Origin: Scedosporium boydii
Lineage: Eukaryota > Ascomycota > Sordariomycetes > Microascales > Microascaceae
Assembly (NCBI GenBank): GCA_002221725.1
Contig: NJFT01000026.1
Coordinates: 203,342 to 267,341, forward strand
Direction: 5' to 3'
Length of the DNA stretch: 64,000 bases
Under the pieces are notes generated by a model that was not told where the DNA came from, made no database searches, and saw only the letters and a list, made by a program, of their open reading frames with translations. Positions 23,505 through 35,012 of this stretch are shown here, piece by piece; position 1 is the stretch's first letter; every line of letters begins with the position of its first letter. The translations under genes and the position numbers were made by a program.

Positions 23505-24749
23505 CTACTGCTCCGGCTGCTGTGCCACAAGTCTTTCAAAAAACTTTGCGAAAACGTAAGCCGCGTCGTCAGTCCCAAACATTGACCCAATCAGACCCTC
23601 CGTCTCGCTGCCAGTTTTCTTTGCGCGCTCAATTAAGGCCTTCTCATACTCTTCCAATAGCGGATCGAATATACTTTCGAATGAGCCTGTGCCTTTCAAG
23701 GCCGCCTCATGTGCCTTGACAATGGCTTGGGATAGCAGTAGCGAGTCAAACATGGCCATGTTAACGCCCTCTCCATTTGGCAGCATCAGATGGGCCGCGT
23801 CACCGACGAGAGTAGCGCCGGCTTTGTGCTGCCATGAACTCCCGTGAGGAAGTGCGTACAGCGCTCTGATGTCGAGTTCCGCCCCTGGATTGTCCGCCGA
23901 TTCCTCGTTGCAAGCGACGGCTATCAGTTCCTTTATCGAGGCGCCAAAAGTTCCAAGCAGCACGTCGTCTCCTAGTAGTTTGTCTTTGGCGCTTGCGGCC
24001 GGCATATTCCCCAGGCCGGAGGTGGTGGCGAAATCCTCATCGTGGGGAACGGTAAGCCATACGTAGATTCTAGACGAGTCGATGGGTCCGCGCTGAGACA
24101 TTACTGCGTGCTTGTTGCCGAGCGAACTGAAAGTTCCGTTTCCGACGAGCTTGGATAGATGAGGATACTTCTTAGTGATTTCCCTGATCGTGATTGTGGC
24201 GATCTGCATATCGGAATAATGCGGCGCTATGTCTGTGAGTAGCTTGCGGACCTTGGACCACGCGCCGTCCGCACCGACGACCAAATCGAACGTGTGCTTG
24301 CCGCGGGGACCGAAATCGAGCTCGGTTTCCCCGTGGCCGGATGTCGCTGGTTGCGTAGCGGAGAAAAGTCTATGGTCCCACTTGATGCTCTCTACCGGAA
24401 TATTGGCCAGGAGGAGCTTGATCAAATTGTTGCGCGAGATTTCGGGCCGTGCGCCGTCTCCTTTATCTATGTACAGGACCTTCCCATTTCTCTCCGCGAC
24501 TATAAAGTCGTCGGAACATTCTCCGGTAAGAAGCAGGAAATCATCATACAATCCACATTCCTTGATGGTTTCGAGGCCGGACTCGTGGTGGAGATCAAGC
24601 ATTCCCGAGGGCTTCGCTAGCTCATCTTCGGTGGGCTCCTGGCGAAGCTCGAAGATTGTGAATGGGATATCGTGCTTATGGAGCAGGAGACCTAATGCCA
24701 GTCCGGCAGGACCTCCGCCAACGATGGCGATCCTTGGTTTAGAGGACAT
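23505..24749 (-). CDS. FAD-dependent monooxygenase (PHBH/TetX-like)
   Basis: Intronless, 414 aa, a normal length for class A flavin monooxygenases. It has all three family motifs: a Rossmann GxGxxG (IVGGGPAGLALG, residues about 8-19), the DG motif (GADGAWSKVR, about 168-177), and the GD motif that binds the FAD ribityl chain (GDAAHLMLPNGEGVNMAM, about 318-335). These enzymes use NADPH and oxygen to hydroxylate aromatic or polyketide-like substrates; TetX-like members act on tetracyclines, but the substrate here cannot be told. A TATA-like TATAAATA on the minus strand lies at 24845-24838, about 90 bp upstream of the ATG. There is no synthase or transporter nearby, so it looks like an isolated catabolic or detoxification gene next to decayed DNA. 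Confidence 0.88.
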   Translation of the reverse strand: MSSKPRIAIVGGGPAGLALGLLLHKHDIPFTIFELRQEPTEDELAKPSGMLDLHHESGLETIKECGLYDDFLLLTGECSDDFIVAERNGKVLYIDKGDGARPEISRNNLIKLLLANIPVESIKWDHRLFSATQPATSGHGETELDFGPRGKHTFDLVVGADGAWSKVRKLLTDIAPHYSDMQIATITIREITKKYPHLSKLVGNGTFSSLGNKHAVMSQRGPIDSSRIYVWLTVPHDEDFATTSGLGNMPAASAKDKLLGDDVLLGTFGASIKELIAVACNEESADNPGAELDIRALYALPHGSSWQHKAGATLVGDAAHLMLPNGEGVNMAMFDSLLLSQAIVKAHEAALKGTGSFESIFDPLLEEYEKALIERAKKTGSETEGLIGSMFGTDDAAYVFAKFFERLVAQQPEQ

Positions 24750-27052
24750 GGTGATTGATGACGAAAGTACCTTTAATCGGCGATGTTTGGTCTAACTGAA
24801 TTGATCTGGAGGAGTGTTGTCCGGGTTGACGAGAGTTTATTTATAAACCTGACCGTTGGCAAGGGGGGATGTAAGCCCTATTTATACCTACAACAGATGC
24901 CAGTGAGCTTACGAACTCGTGCCTTTCCTCGACCCTTTTCATTCATCAGTGCCGTTGCCCGACTTGTCCGAGTTGGCTCCGGACATATGGGTGTATTCGG
25001 TCGCAGTTGGCGGCGGCTATCAGTCTTGACAATTTAGTAAAAGACAATTTTTTCGACAGCCTCAAAATTCGTTCTACCGGCAATATGGGGGAGCTTGAGA
25101 CCCGGGTGGGCTTGAAGTACGGGAAACCGGGTTATTCGGGTATCGCGTCCCCGTCGTCGGGTCCGACTAATGCCACTAATCCGACGCCAGTGATGGGCGA
25201 CAGAGCCGCCCTAAGTAAGGGCATCAATTATTATATCGGAACCGTCCCACCTAACTATTTTCTTAGCATTGATCGGTCTTTGAGAAATCGTCGCCGCGAA
25301 GCATCACATCGTTCGTAAAGGGCATTCGCCCAAATGTCGCTAGGCGACCAGGAACTTTCGCAGGCTGGTCGAGCGCAATTCTCAAATACCATTCCGAGAT
25401 GTTGTGTGGGTCTACTCGTCGTCGGTCGCGAAGACAGTCCCGGGCTCATCCATTTGGAAAGCATTTCAGCGGTTCACCAGACGTCAAAGAACGGGAGAAG
25501 GCAACATGGTTTGGTGGTAGTAAGCTGTCTAAGACAGCAACAAGCACTGCAGCTAAACCACGGGGTGTCTCGAAATCAAGTCAAACAAGGGCAAGCAAGA
25601 ACAAGCGAGCCGTTCGAAAAAAAAGCCATGAATGGACTGGGCACAATGACGCAAAAAGCCCGTACTTCTAAGAAATGAACCATGTCGCCGCCTTTAATTA
25701 GGGATCAATCTCTCTAAGTACTCGGGATTCTGGCCAAAGCCTCCGATGACATGTGCATGAGGAGTATACTCGTATGCTCCTTTCCCGGGAATGACAGACT
25801 CATTCACCTTGTCATTGCATTCAGTTTTTCGGCAGCAGGTTGTTCAACAGCTCAGGATCACAAGCATCAACCGCAGTGGGAACAATGCTTGATTCTTTCT
25901 CCGGTTCGTACTCTCGGAGTGCCCTCTGAGAAGCCCAAGTCTTGAGATGAATCGCCCACTCCATTATCAGCTTCCCAGGGAGCAGCTCTCTCAGGATCTC
26001 CCGTCTCTCATGAAGCTCCCAGCGGAGGCCGTCGTATCCTACAAAGCCGGCAATCCACACCTCGAACCCGTCTGAGCGGGCCTACTCTGGCGTCAAGGAG
26101 CGCGCTGGCCGCCTCTATATTGACATGGAGAGGAGTACCCCACGAGTGATATCCGGGGAATCGGGGACGGCGCCGACGTCCACAGAGCTTCAAGAGGTCC
26201 GTCACGCACCTCGGCATGGGCAATCTCTGTGGTGGACTTGAAGTCTCTCAGCATGAGCATGGGGAAGTTGGATTCCATAGATGCTCTTGGAATATAGTGC
26301 CAAGGAGGTAGTTGAGGATGGAGCAGAGAACCAAGGTATAATACAATGAATCTGTAGAGATGGAGTTCCTGGGATGTTCGAAAGGAAAGATTACGTTGAT
26401 CGGCGGGAAACGTGGCACGAGCAAGCGACTAGAGCAATTAGACTTCCAAGCGTTTACATCGATCTCTGTTAACCCAAGCCCATAAAGCCAACCGTCGAGG
26501 ACTGCTTTCCCATCGTCTTGGACAAGGACAGGCGAAAACGATTGGTAGATACGGAGGATCTCCAGGCCTTCCGTTGTAGAATACAAGCGACTTCTGATCT
26601 TCTCGTCTCCTCCCACCTCATTCTGCCATCTACGTGTGCCGAGTTGTAATTCCAGCTAGACTCACCCCGATCGAACCATTTTGCCTTCCTTGAGCTTATC
26701 CCCTCCACACCACTTCATCGAGGTACCTATTTTACTATCAGTAACACCACCAAATCGAAGTACTTTTGTGAAAACCCCCCAGAAGAGAAAAAGAAAAAAG
26801 TGTTTTTTTCCCTCCGTTTCATTGGATAAAATTAGAAACTGAAATTAGTTGCCTGAACTTGCATGCGCCACTGGGAGCTGCAACAGGGGATCAATGGATG
26901 GCAAGGGAAGGGCGCGAGGGCGCGACCGGGGTTAGTAAGAGTGACCAGCATCGACGACATCAAATGGCTCCGCGTCTCCCGAACCACGATCTTTCATTCA
27001 CGCGTTTCTTCACCGAACGAACCTTCGCCTCCTACAAATTAACTCATCCAAA
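24750..27052. other. Intergenic region with possible decayed minus-strand frames
   Basis: The first 150 bp or so are the promoter of the flavin monooxygenase. From about 25821 to 26708, several minus-strand open pieces in different frames follow each other (for example WIAGFVGYDGLRWELHERRE at about 26058, and GWLYGLGLTEIDVNAWKSNC further upstream). Their composition is protein-like, but I do not recognise them and could not join them with convincing splice sites. They may be a broken gene. From about 26800 the sequence is the probable promoter of the Fpg gene. Confidence 0.45.
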
Positions 27053-28607
27053 ATGCCCGAGATCGCTGAAGGTAACTCGAACATCTCAATTGCCTTAGAT
27101 TACGGCCGCACCCCGTGGTTCCCATGGGTCATACGCAATATTTGGTTGCTAATGTTTCCTCATAGTTGCGAGAATCGTCCATTTCCTCCGCCTTCACCTT
27201 GTTGGCAAGACCATTTCCAAGGTGACTGCCATCGAGGATGCCATCGTCTTTGGCAAGGCCGGCACGAGCGGCCCTGAGATAGAGACCTCACTGAAGGGAA
27301 AGAAGGTAACTTCTCGACTCCCATAACCGAGGCCGGGGCTTGGCCATTAATCAACCGAATCTACCCCTAGGTCATATCTGCAGGCAGCCAGGGAAAATAC
27401 TTTTGGTGTGTTTTCCTTAGCTCCGAATAGAATCGAAAGTTCGTGTCTAACTGGTCTAGGATCGCTTTTGACAAACCTCCGCATGTTGTGATGCACTTTG
27501 GAATGACAGGTAATACCTAGAGTCTTGATCTGCTAATGATGAGTCCCATCATCTCACGGGACTAACAACGCTTTCGCTCCAGGCTGGATCCATATCAAGG
27601 ATGAGAAAACAGCATATACGAATTACTACAATAAGCTCAAGGACGGCGAGGGAGAGCAATGGCCACCAAAGTTCTGGAAGTTCCAGCTGGAGACAAGCTC
27701 GAAACCCCCAGTGAAGTTGGCCTTTACCGACCCTCGCCGTTTGGGGCGAGTCCGCCTGGTTAACTGCCCGGCCAGCGAGATTCGGAAGAACTCGCCACTC
27801 GTCGAGAACGGGCCAGATCCGGTTGTCGACAAAGACATCTTTACCGAGGAATTTTTACGGAAAAAGATCAAATCGCGCAAGGTGCCCATCAAGGCCCTTC
27901 TCCTTGATCAAAAGTTTATCAGTGGAATAGGGAATTGGGTTGGCGACGAGGTTTTGTACCACGCGCGTCTCCACCCCGAGCAGTATAGCGATGAGTTCGG
28001 CGATGACCACATCAAGAGGCTGTACGACTCGATCATTGACGTTTGTCAAACTGCCTGCGACAAGCTTGGGGATTCGGATCAGTTCCCGGAGCATTGGCTT
28101 TTCAACCATAGATGGTCCAAGGGGAAGAAGGCATCCACTTTGAAGCTGCCTAATGGTCACAAGCTGGCATTCCTTACCGTTGGCGGCCGAACCAGTTGTT
28201 ACGCGCCCAGCTTGCAGAAGAAGATCGGAAGTACAGATGTCAAAGTCGAGGAGGAAGAAGAGGAGGAGGAGCTGGATGCGGAGACTGTCCCCGCCACGAA
28301 GGCCACAAAGAAGAGAACCAAGGTGACCACCGTCGAGACCGTCGAGAATACCGGTTCTACACCTGCGAAGAAGCGGGCTAGAAAATCTGTGGTCACCAAA
28401 GTTGAAATAGAAGAAGAAGTAGAGACTAAATCCAAGTCGAAGAGGACAAGGGTCTCTGTATCAAAGGAGGAGGTCACTTCATCTCCTACAGCGAAGAGGC
28501 AACGGAAGTCCGCCGCGGCGACGACTAAAAGTGTCATTTCGGAAAATGCTGATGTCAAGGCTGAGGAGCCTGCACGACGTCGGTCCGGCCGGCTAAGGAA
28601 AGCTTGA
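27053..28607 (+). CDS. Formamidopyrimidine-DNA glycosylase (Fpg/MutM family)
   Basis: Five exons: 27053-27071, 27166-27305, 27371-27405, 27460-27509 and 27583-28607 (422 aa); all introns are GT-AG and in phase. The first exon is only 19 nt and encodes MPEIAE, giving the catalytic N-terminal Pro2 and Glu3. A conserved Lys follows in QGKYFW (about residue 62), then MHFGMTGWIHI. The helix-two-turn-helix is at about 171-205 (ALLLDQKFISGIGNWVGDEV). The normal four-Cys zinc finger is replaced by a zincless form (TVGGRTSCYAPSLQKK), as in plant and fungal Fpg. The enzyme removes oxidised purines and nicks abasic sites in base-excision repair. The last 130 residues are an unusual tail of acidic runs and Lys/Arg-rich repeats ending RRRSGRLRKA, likely nuclear targeting and DNA binding. 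Confidence 0.9.
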
Positions 28608-29923
28608 TGTGCCCTCGTACACCTCATGCGTACAGCTTGGCACAGCACTTGGGTTGTCCTTCGCGAAGATTTAGTATAAGGCCTCGAATTTCTCTACGAT
28701 TTGGATGTCCGGCGCACAAAAGCACAAACGCACAAACCCAGCCAAGCCCGGCTCCAAATTCGGCACCTTGGCGTTCAAACCTCGTTCCTGGATGTGATGA
28801 GCTTGGCAGCCAAGGGAAAGATGAAGAACGAGACCTGGTAGCTCCATGCAACCTCCGTCTTGGCGGGTGTTCGAGAAGTGTCGAAATGCGGAAGTTCAAC
28901 GCGAATTCGGGATCGGCCCTGGCATCATGACGCTCCGGATTGCTGGGCTTATGTCGATGGCCAATCACCAGAGCACACCATGCTTCTCGAGAGCTACTGT
29001 AGCTACAGAGTAATTCCTGCTCGGCCATGACGGGACAATTTCTTCTTGTTCTTTTTCTTTTTCCCTTTTTCTCTCTCTTTTTTTTTCCCTTTTCCCTATT
29101 CTCGAGAATCACTTTGGTCCGGACCCAGGAACAACCGCATAATGAAATTCGGAACGCGGAACGCATTTCCCAATTAGCAGTGAAATTTACCAGCGCCAGC
29201 TCTGCCGTCTTCTTCTCCAAATACCCTTTTCCCCTGTCAGCTGCCCTCACGATCCCACAGAGTGTAGTGCTAGCACATAAAGAAACTTCGCCAGGTAAAA
29301 TTCCTACAGCAGTCTAGCAGGGACTTGCCCGGAGAGGCTGGAGATTTCCTGCTTCAGGCTCGGGGTAGAGCACGTTTACTACTATATATAAATGAAGATG
29401 GCCTGCTCACTTCTCCTCCCTCGCTTCGCCATCATCTGCTAGTTCCATCACGAGCCGACTCCCACATCCGGATAGCAGACAACTTGCTAACTCGACTGAC
29501 TGCCCACAAACTGAACAACGACAGGTGTTAGCCCCAAGAGTGAGAGCGTATTCAGGGCCAGGGCACAAGATACCCCAACTCCTTCAGTCGGTTCTGAACA
29601 GCCCAGTCCATTTCTTTCTACTCATCCTCTGGCGCCATCTCCAAGTAGTAATATCGCAAGAAATTCTTGTGGTCCTGCGCGAAGCCGACTCCCATACATA
29701 GAGGGCAAGCAAGCAACACACCACAGCCTATAAAGACGTCAAACCTGTCAGCTCTACCCCCTGTACATCCAGGACAGATAAATCTTCCTATCCCACAGAA
29801 CCCACACCAGCCATTTTCCATCCAGGCGATAACATCTAGAATATCTATATTCCAGAATAAGTACGATAGCTTACCTACCTCCTAGCCTCCTACATACATC
29901 CAGAACCTTTCCAGCACCCCTCG
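28608..29923. other. Intergenic region (convergent)
   Basis: No supported gene in about 1.3 kb between the ends of the Fpg gene (+) and the pseudokinase-ankyrin gene (-). It contains a T/C-rich tract at about 29040-29100 and a possible TATATATAA near 29382. Open frames here are short and unrecognised. Confidence 0.5.
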
Positions 29924-32608
29924 CTACGCACCCCTGCCTCTAGCAGCCTCCTCCAGCCCGGCCGTTACCTGAAGATACATACTCCGTGGCGTCATGTAAC
30001 AAAAGTGCTTTGGCACGGGCCACTCTGAATGGGGAAGCCAGATATCCGCGCCACCTTCGAGCAGCGCGTCGACCACGTCCCGGTGTCCTAGGTGCATCGC
30101 TAGCTGCACGACCCGCCCGCACAAGAAACTAGTAGTCCCCCTCTTGTGCTCCGCCTCTTCCTGCCCGGTGGCGTGCCACTCCGGCACTGAACTGAACATG
30201 GAGTGATACGCAGTGTTGGGGTCCGCGCCGTGGCTCAGCAGCAGGCGAACCATGGCCACATCACCGTGTCTCGTTGCGCGGACGATGGGGGAGAGATTAA
30301 AAGTCGGTTCTGGGACCCATCCGAAGCTCTCGCAGTCGTGCCAGTTGTGGCAAGATGTCAACGGGGGCGGCAGGAGATGGTCTGCCGTCTCGAAGTCACA
30401 GGGGACGCCGCGGGAAAGAAGGGATGTGGTGGTGGGCATGTCCCTTTGCTCAACGGCCAGGCAGAGCGTCCGTAGTGCGAGAATGCGGCTCGTTTTGGGG
30501 GCAAGAATGTCCACGAGCTGTGTCCTCCGCTCTCTGGCCGCCCGGGTCAGAGCAGGGCCGTAAGTCTCGTCGAAGGTGTAGTTGGGATCAGCACCCCGGT
30601 CTAGGAGGAGAAGGACTAGATCGGCACGCCCAAGCTCCACTGTCCATTCTAGTGCTGTGATTGGGACGCTGCACGATGGGGTTGTGGGCGAAATCGCGCG
30701 GATGGGCGTCTCGTTGACGAGGAGGATAGGAGACTTTAGGACGGTTGCTAGTACGTCGTCACTAGCGCAGCCATCGAGGATATGGGCGACTTCCTCTATA
30801 CTTTGCTTCATCTGTAACGCCGCCTTAAGCCGTGCCATGATTGCCTTGGGCTCGTAGCCTTTACATTCAGAGTCTGCCTGAAGAGCTTTAGCAGCAGCCT
30901 GATCTGGGCTCAAAGGCACCTCCTGCATGGCCTTGGAGAGAACTGGGTTGAAGATATCGGACGAGCGTCGCGGCCGTCCTATGATACATTCGGGGTTGGG
31001 GCCATTAGCCCAGCGACCAAAATCGTACTCCTCGTACAGATATCCCCGGGACTCGCGAACTTTTCTTGGCGGTGAAGCGGACTTACTAGGCGACCGAGAG
31101 GATGTCTTTTTGAAGATATTTCCGATATCATGTAATTGAAAAGGGCTTAGTTTAGAGTATCCAGCGCTAGGATGTTGCCAATCGACACCTAGGAAGAAGT
31201 CATGTTTCTTGATCGCTGACACACCACCTACTCCTCCCAAGCGCTGGCTTGGATTCTTGTCCAGTAGGCATCGTAGGATATCTGCCGTGACGCCCTGGAG
31301 GTATGTGGGTATATTCAATTCCTCCATGAGGATCCTGCAATCTCTCTCAGCCGGATCTTGGTGATAGAAAGGGGGCAACCCGGTCAGGATCTCGTAGAGA
31401 AAGCCTCCCAATATCCACCAATCCGTGAGTTAAGACGGTACGTCACCACTCAGAACCTCAGGAGCAGTATATGTCAATTGGCTAAGGCAGCAACCCTGGT
31501 CGGTCGAGAATAGCCTTGGGGTGATAATACAGACATTACCAAACACATCTAAGAGCACATTCTCAGAGCTAAGCAAGCCGACTATGCCGATGTCATGCAG
31601 GCTTTCCAGTACACACACAAGCTGCGCGGCGTATAGCCGAGCCTCCTCGTCAGTCACTCGGCAGCACTTCTAGATGCGGCCGAGGAGATGCCAGCAGCTT
31701 GAGATCGGGGTCAAGAGATGGAGGCGACTGGGGGATTTGTATACAAATCTGACTGGCAGAATCCAAGGGTTGTCAAGAGAGAACTTGGCTGATCCCTCTC
31801 GGTAGTCTTCTGTACATATGGTCGCCATGAGGTAGAAAATGTTGGTATCCTCCGTTTTAACAAGCTCAAGGCCACCAAGATCACGACAGTCTCTGAGCCA
31901 TTTCTGCTTGTAACTGTTCCCCATCATGATAGGGAGATGCGCTCGTGAGAATGTGACTGTCATGTCGATCTTGACTGCAGCGTCCTTGAAGGCACAGGAC
32001 TCTATTTCCATTGTGCAGGGTTCCACAAAAGGCCCTAAGCTGATGGAACCAAGATCCATCACCGCATCTTCCCCTGGCGACTGATTCGAGTCCATGTGGC
32101 GCTCGAGAAGAAGATGTAAAACAGCCTCACAAGGTTGCGCCATAAGAGATACATCAGACTGAAGAATTGCTTCGGGTATGCCCCATGCCGAGCTCGTGCC
32201 AGACCCTATTATCGGCCATCTTCTGAGGTCGAATTCTGTGTGCGAACCGTCGTGTTCCAATATGGCTCGAGCCTTCCATTGCCCCTGAACATTTGCGCTG
32301 AGATTATAGAGGTTGAGACGCAAAACGCCATATTCGACTTGGTCGGCGGATACAGACAGAGCTTGGACAGGATCATTGGCATCTGCTGCGGGAGCGGATG
32401 TTAGGGTATCTGGCCATTGACATGGAACGGGCGCGTTGCACTCCGCCTGTTCTGCTCTCTTGAGGGCTCCTGCGAGACTGAGTTGGGCGAACGGGGTGGC
32501 AACTTCTAAAATGTTCTGTCAGTACTTCTGGATGGCTATCAGGGCGTCACCGGTGGGCAATAACACTCACTCACCTTCAGGCACCAATGGCTCCGGGACT
32601 ACAGACAT
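29924..32608 (-). pseudogene. AGC-type pseudokinase with ankyrin repeats, two in-frame stops
   Basis: Minus strand, exon 1 at 32608-32575 and exon 2 at 32505-29924, with a GTGAGT...TACTGAC...TAG intron. Together they give 872 codons in one unbroken frame apart from TAG at codon 290 (31672-31670) and TAA at codon 370 (31432-31430). Residues about 195-455 align without gaps to Ypk-type AGC kinases: WILPVRFVYKSPSRLHLL, DEEARLYAAQLVCVLESLH, TAPEVL, then FLYEILTGLPPFYH. The catalytic residues are gone: no VAIK Lys, SSEN where HRDLKPEN should be, and no DFG. Ankyrin repeats follow at about 625-840 (ADLVLLLLDRGADPN, VAMVRLLLSHGADPN, RDVVDALLEGGADIW). The first stop falls where kinases have Gln in HLQ. 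It is either a young pseudogene or a gene whose stops are bypassed; sequence alone cannot decide. Confidence 0.75.
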
Positions 32609-35012
32609 GGTGAGGGAATGCTTCGAGCTTCGAGCTTTTGTCGCTCTCAAATGTCCACCCTAGCCGACGATCCTTCAGCTAGATCTGGGTCAAAGTCTCT
32701 GGGCATGGATGGTATCTTATGTGGGAATGAGGGAGCGAGGAAGTAAGACTTGCAACTGATTGTGGGGTTCACAAAGCCATAGGTTAATGTACTTTGTACG
32801 TAGTACTGGCAAACTAATACTTTGTACTTTGTACTGCAAAAAAGCTCGGGCCTCCAAGGGATGTCTGCTTTGAGGAACGAGGGGGGACGCCCGCGGGAAG
32901 TCCCCCTTGCTTCCTTCGGCGAAGAATGGGTATATAGAGGAAAGAGCCTAATTTGTACACATAATCGCAAGGCCTCTGGCTGAGAATCGAGATCATTGGG
33001 AAGGCCCCACTCACAAGGTACAATCATCATGTCACTAACAGATCACTGGGAAAGTGCGATGGTGTGTGGCTGGCTTCGTTCATATCACTACTGCCAGTTC
33101 TTTTCCCCCATGTCGAGCGGAATCTGTAAAGTAGCACTCAATATACAGAACAAAGCAGACCCCGAGTGTTCACTTCCAAGGGTGCCGCTTATCCGTCTCC
33201 GCCAAGAGTCATTCGTAAAATCTCCTTCCGATGTACCGCGACGACGTTTAACTGGCTTGGCTAACTTGGCTTCTCGGTCAAGGAGAAGATTGGGTGTAGA
33301 GTCACTTGGCAAGTCTTGGGATGCTATCCTGTCCCTGGGGGGTTGTAATCGCGAATTAATCGAAAGAGCCTCATGAGGCTCAAACTGGTCTTCTAAGTGT
33401 CAGCCCTATTTCAACTTCCTATATCCAGCCAACTTGTTTCATCGACCTCACCCCAATCTTCCACGCAGAATCCGGTCACTTTTCAAAGTTTTATACTCCT
33501 TTCTTCCCCCATTTGAACACGGCAGCAACACGGCTCCCCTCTCCACAGTCGACACAACGCCCCAGCTCGGCCATCTTGAAAGAGCTCCGCAAACAAATTC
33601 CCTCAAAAAGGCCCAGATCCTGCACGCAAAGGAACATGGGCCAAGTCTTTAGCCGAGACCCATCATGGCTAGACGTGGATCAGAGGATCCACATCGCCAC
33701 CAAGTTTATACAGCCTGCTCGAGCAAGTCCATCTGAGTTGTGGAGATGGGGACGGCTGGTGAGAATCTGGCCCTTTCTTGCCGCCTTGTACGCCCGCTTG
33801 GAGTGCCCACTCAACCCTATCCTGCAACGGCAGGACTCTGGGCCGCAATGAGTTGAACTTGCCAGGAAACACTTTACTTGGCTCGCCCTTGAGCTCGAAG
33901 GAGAAATTCCGTACCTTGCAAGCCCGTTCTTCTATGGCCCTTGAGGGCCCATCACTTGCAATTGCCCCGGCCGCCTGGCCCTCTTGCCCGCTGCTGCTAT
34001 TTACAACTGGCCGAGTGATGCCACTGCAAAGCACACCTAGCCAGTGACAGTCGCCCATATCACGAAGTGGGTACGCTTCTTCGGTCGACGGTACGGAAAC
34101 CCCGTCAGCCGTATTCGAAAACTGGGGACTTAGTGTGGCGGAATGATTGAGTGGTGCCTCTCTCACTCTTCTTCAACTATTGTGAGCTCTGGCTAGCAAT
34201 TCAGGCTACCTTCAACTCGGATATATTCAAAGACGCTATTCAATTCGGCCGCTCAAGACCGGACCACATATCGACCGCTGCAAGGAGTTCTTTATGTCAA
34301 CTTTCTGTCCAGTCCAGCTCGGATTTTCTTTTTCCGACCAAACTACACAATCAGGGAGTGCCACACTTTCACCCAGGAGGATATCCAATTACAGCCAGCT
34401 CTACGTCCCCAGAGTTCGTGCAGATTTGTTGGAATAGATTCTCTGCGGCTCTAAATTGAGATACAAACAAGTCATGTGAGGGAGGTATTTTGACAACCCC
34501 CTCCGAACCAGAGCCTTTCACTGCCCTTTCACTCCCCGCTGCCACTTAAGAGAATTCTCCACAAGCTCATTCGAAAAGGCCATGCTCTACTGGATCAGGC
34601 ACGCGGAAATAATGTCGTCCAATGGACACTAAGTGAGAGCGGGTCGCACTTATCAGGCTCAATTCATTTACTCGAACGGCACCACATTGTTCGCCGCATC
34701 GTGATGTCTCGACTTATATCACTACGGCGGCTTAAGGCCCATCATACCGTTCCGGAAGACGCTGCCGTTGCTATACCCCGGAGCCTCTCATTTCGGATAC
34801 CACGTGTAGAAGACGGAAAAGAAGACGAGATAGATTGCTCAGACTCAAGATGTCTGCTAGGGATGTAGTATAAAGAGTTTATGTCAACTCACTCCGTTCC
34901 ATCATTCCAGATCCTCACTTTCATCATCATCCACTTTCCGGCCTTCTCCATCTTTTCCTTCCTGCACCGACCTCACCTCCTTAACAGTTAGTGACGCCCT
35001 TGAACCTTCAAT
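32609..35012. other. Intergenic region upstream of the pseudokinase and cellulase genes
   Basis: About 2.4 kb without a supported gene. The left end is the promoter of the pseudokinase-ankyrin gene; it has imperfect TACTTTG/TACGAAG-like repeats at 32789-32809 and 32815-32836. The right end is the cellulase promoter. CreA-type CTGGGG boxes occur near 33337 and 34121; these short motifs are weak evidence. A 165-aa minus-strand frame at 33669-34166 has no recognisable features. Confidence 0.5.
34869..34875 (+). promoter_or_regulatory. TATA box of the cellobiohydrolase gene
   Basis: TATAAAG, 144 bp before the start codon and followed by a pyrimidine-rich stretch suitable for transcription start. 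Position and sequence fit a strongly inducible cellulase promoter. Confidence 0.55.

Noticed and set aside
33669..34166. A 165-codon minus-strand open frame
   Set aside because: No family signature, and it lies in a promoter-like intergenic region with competing frames.
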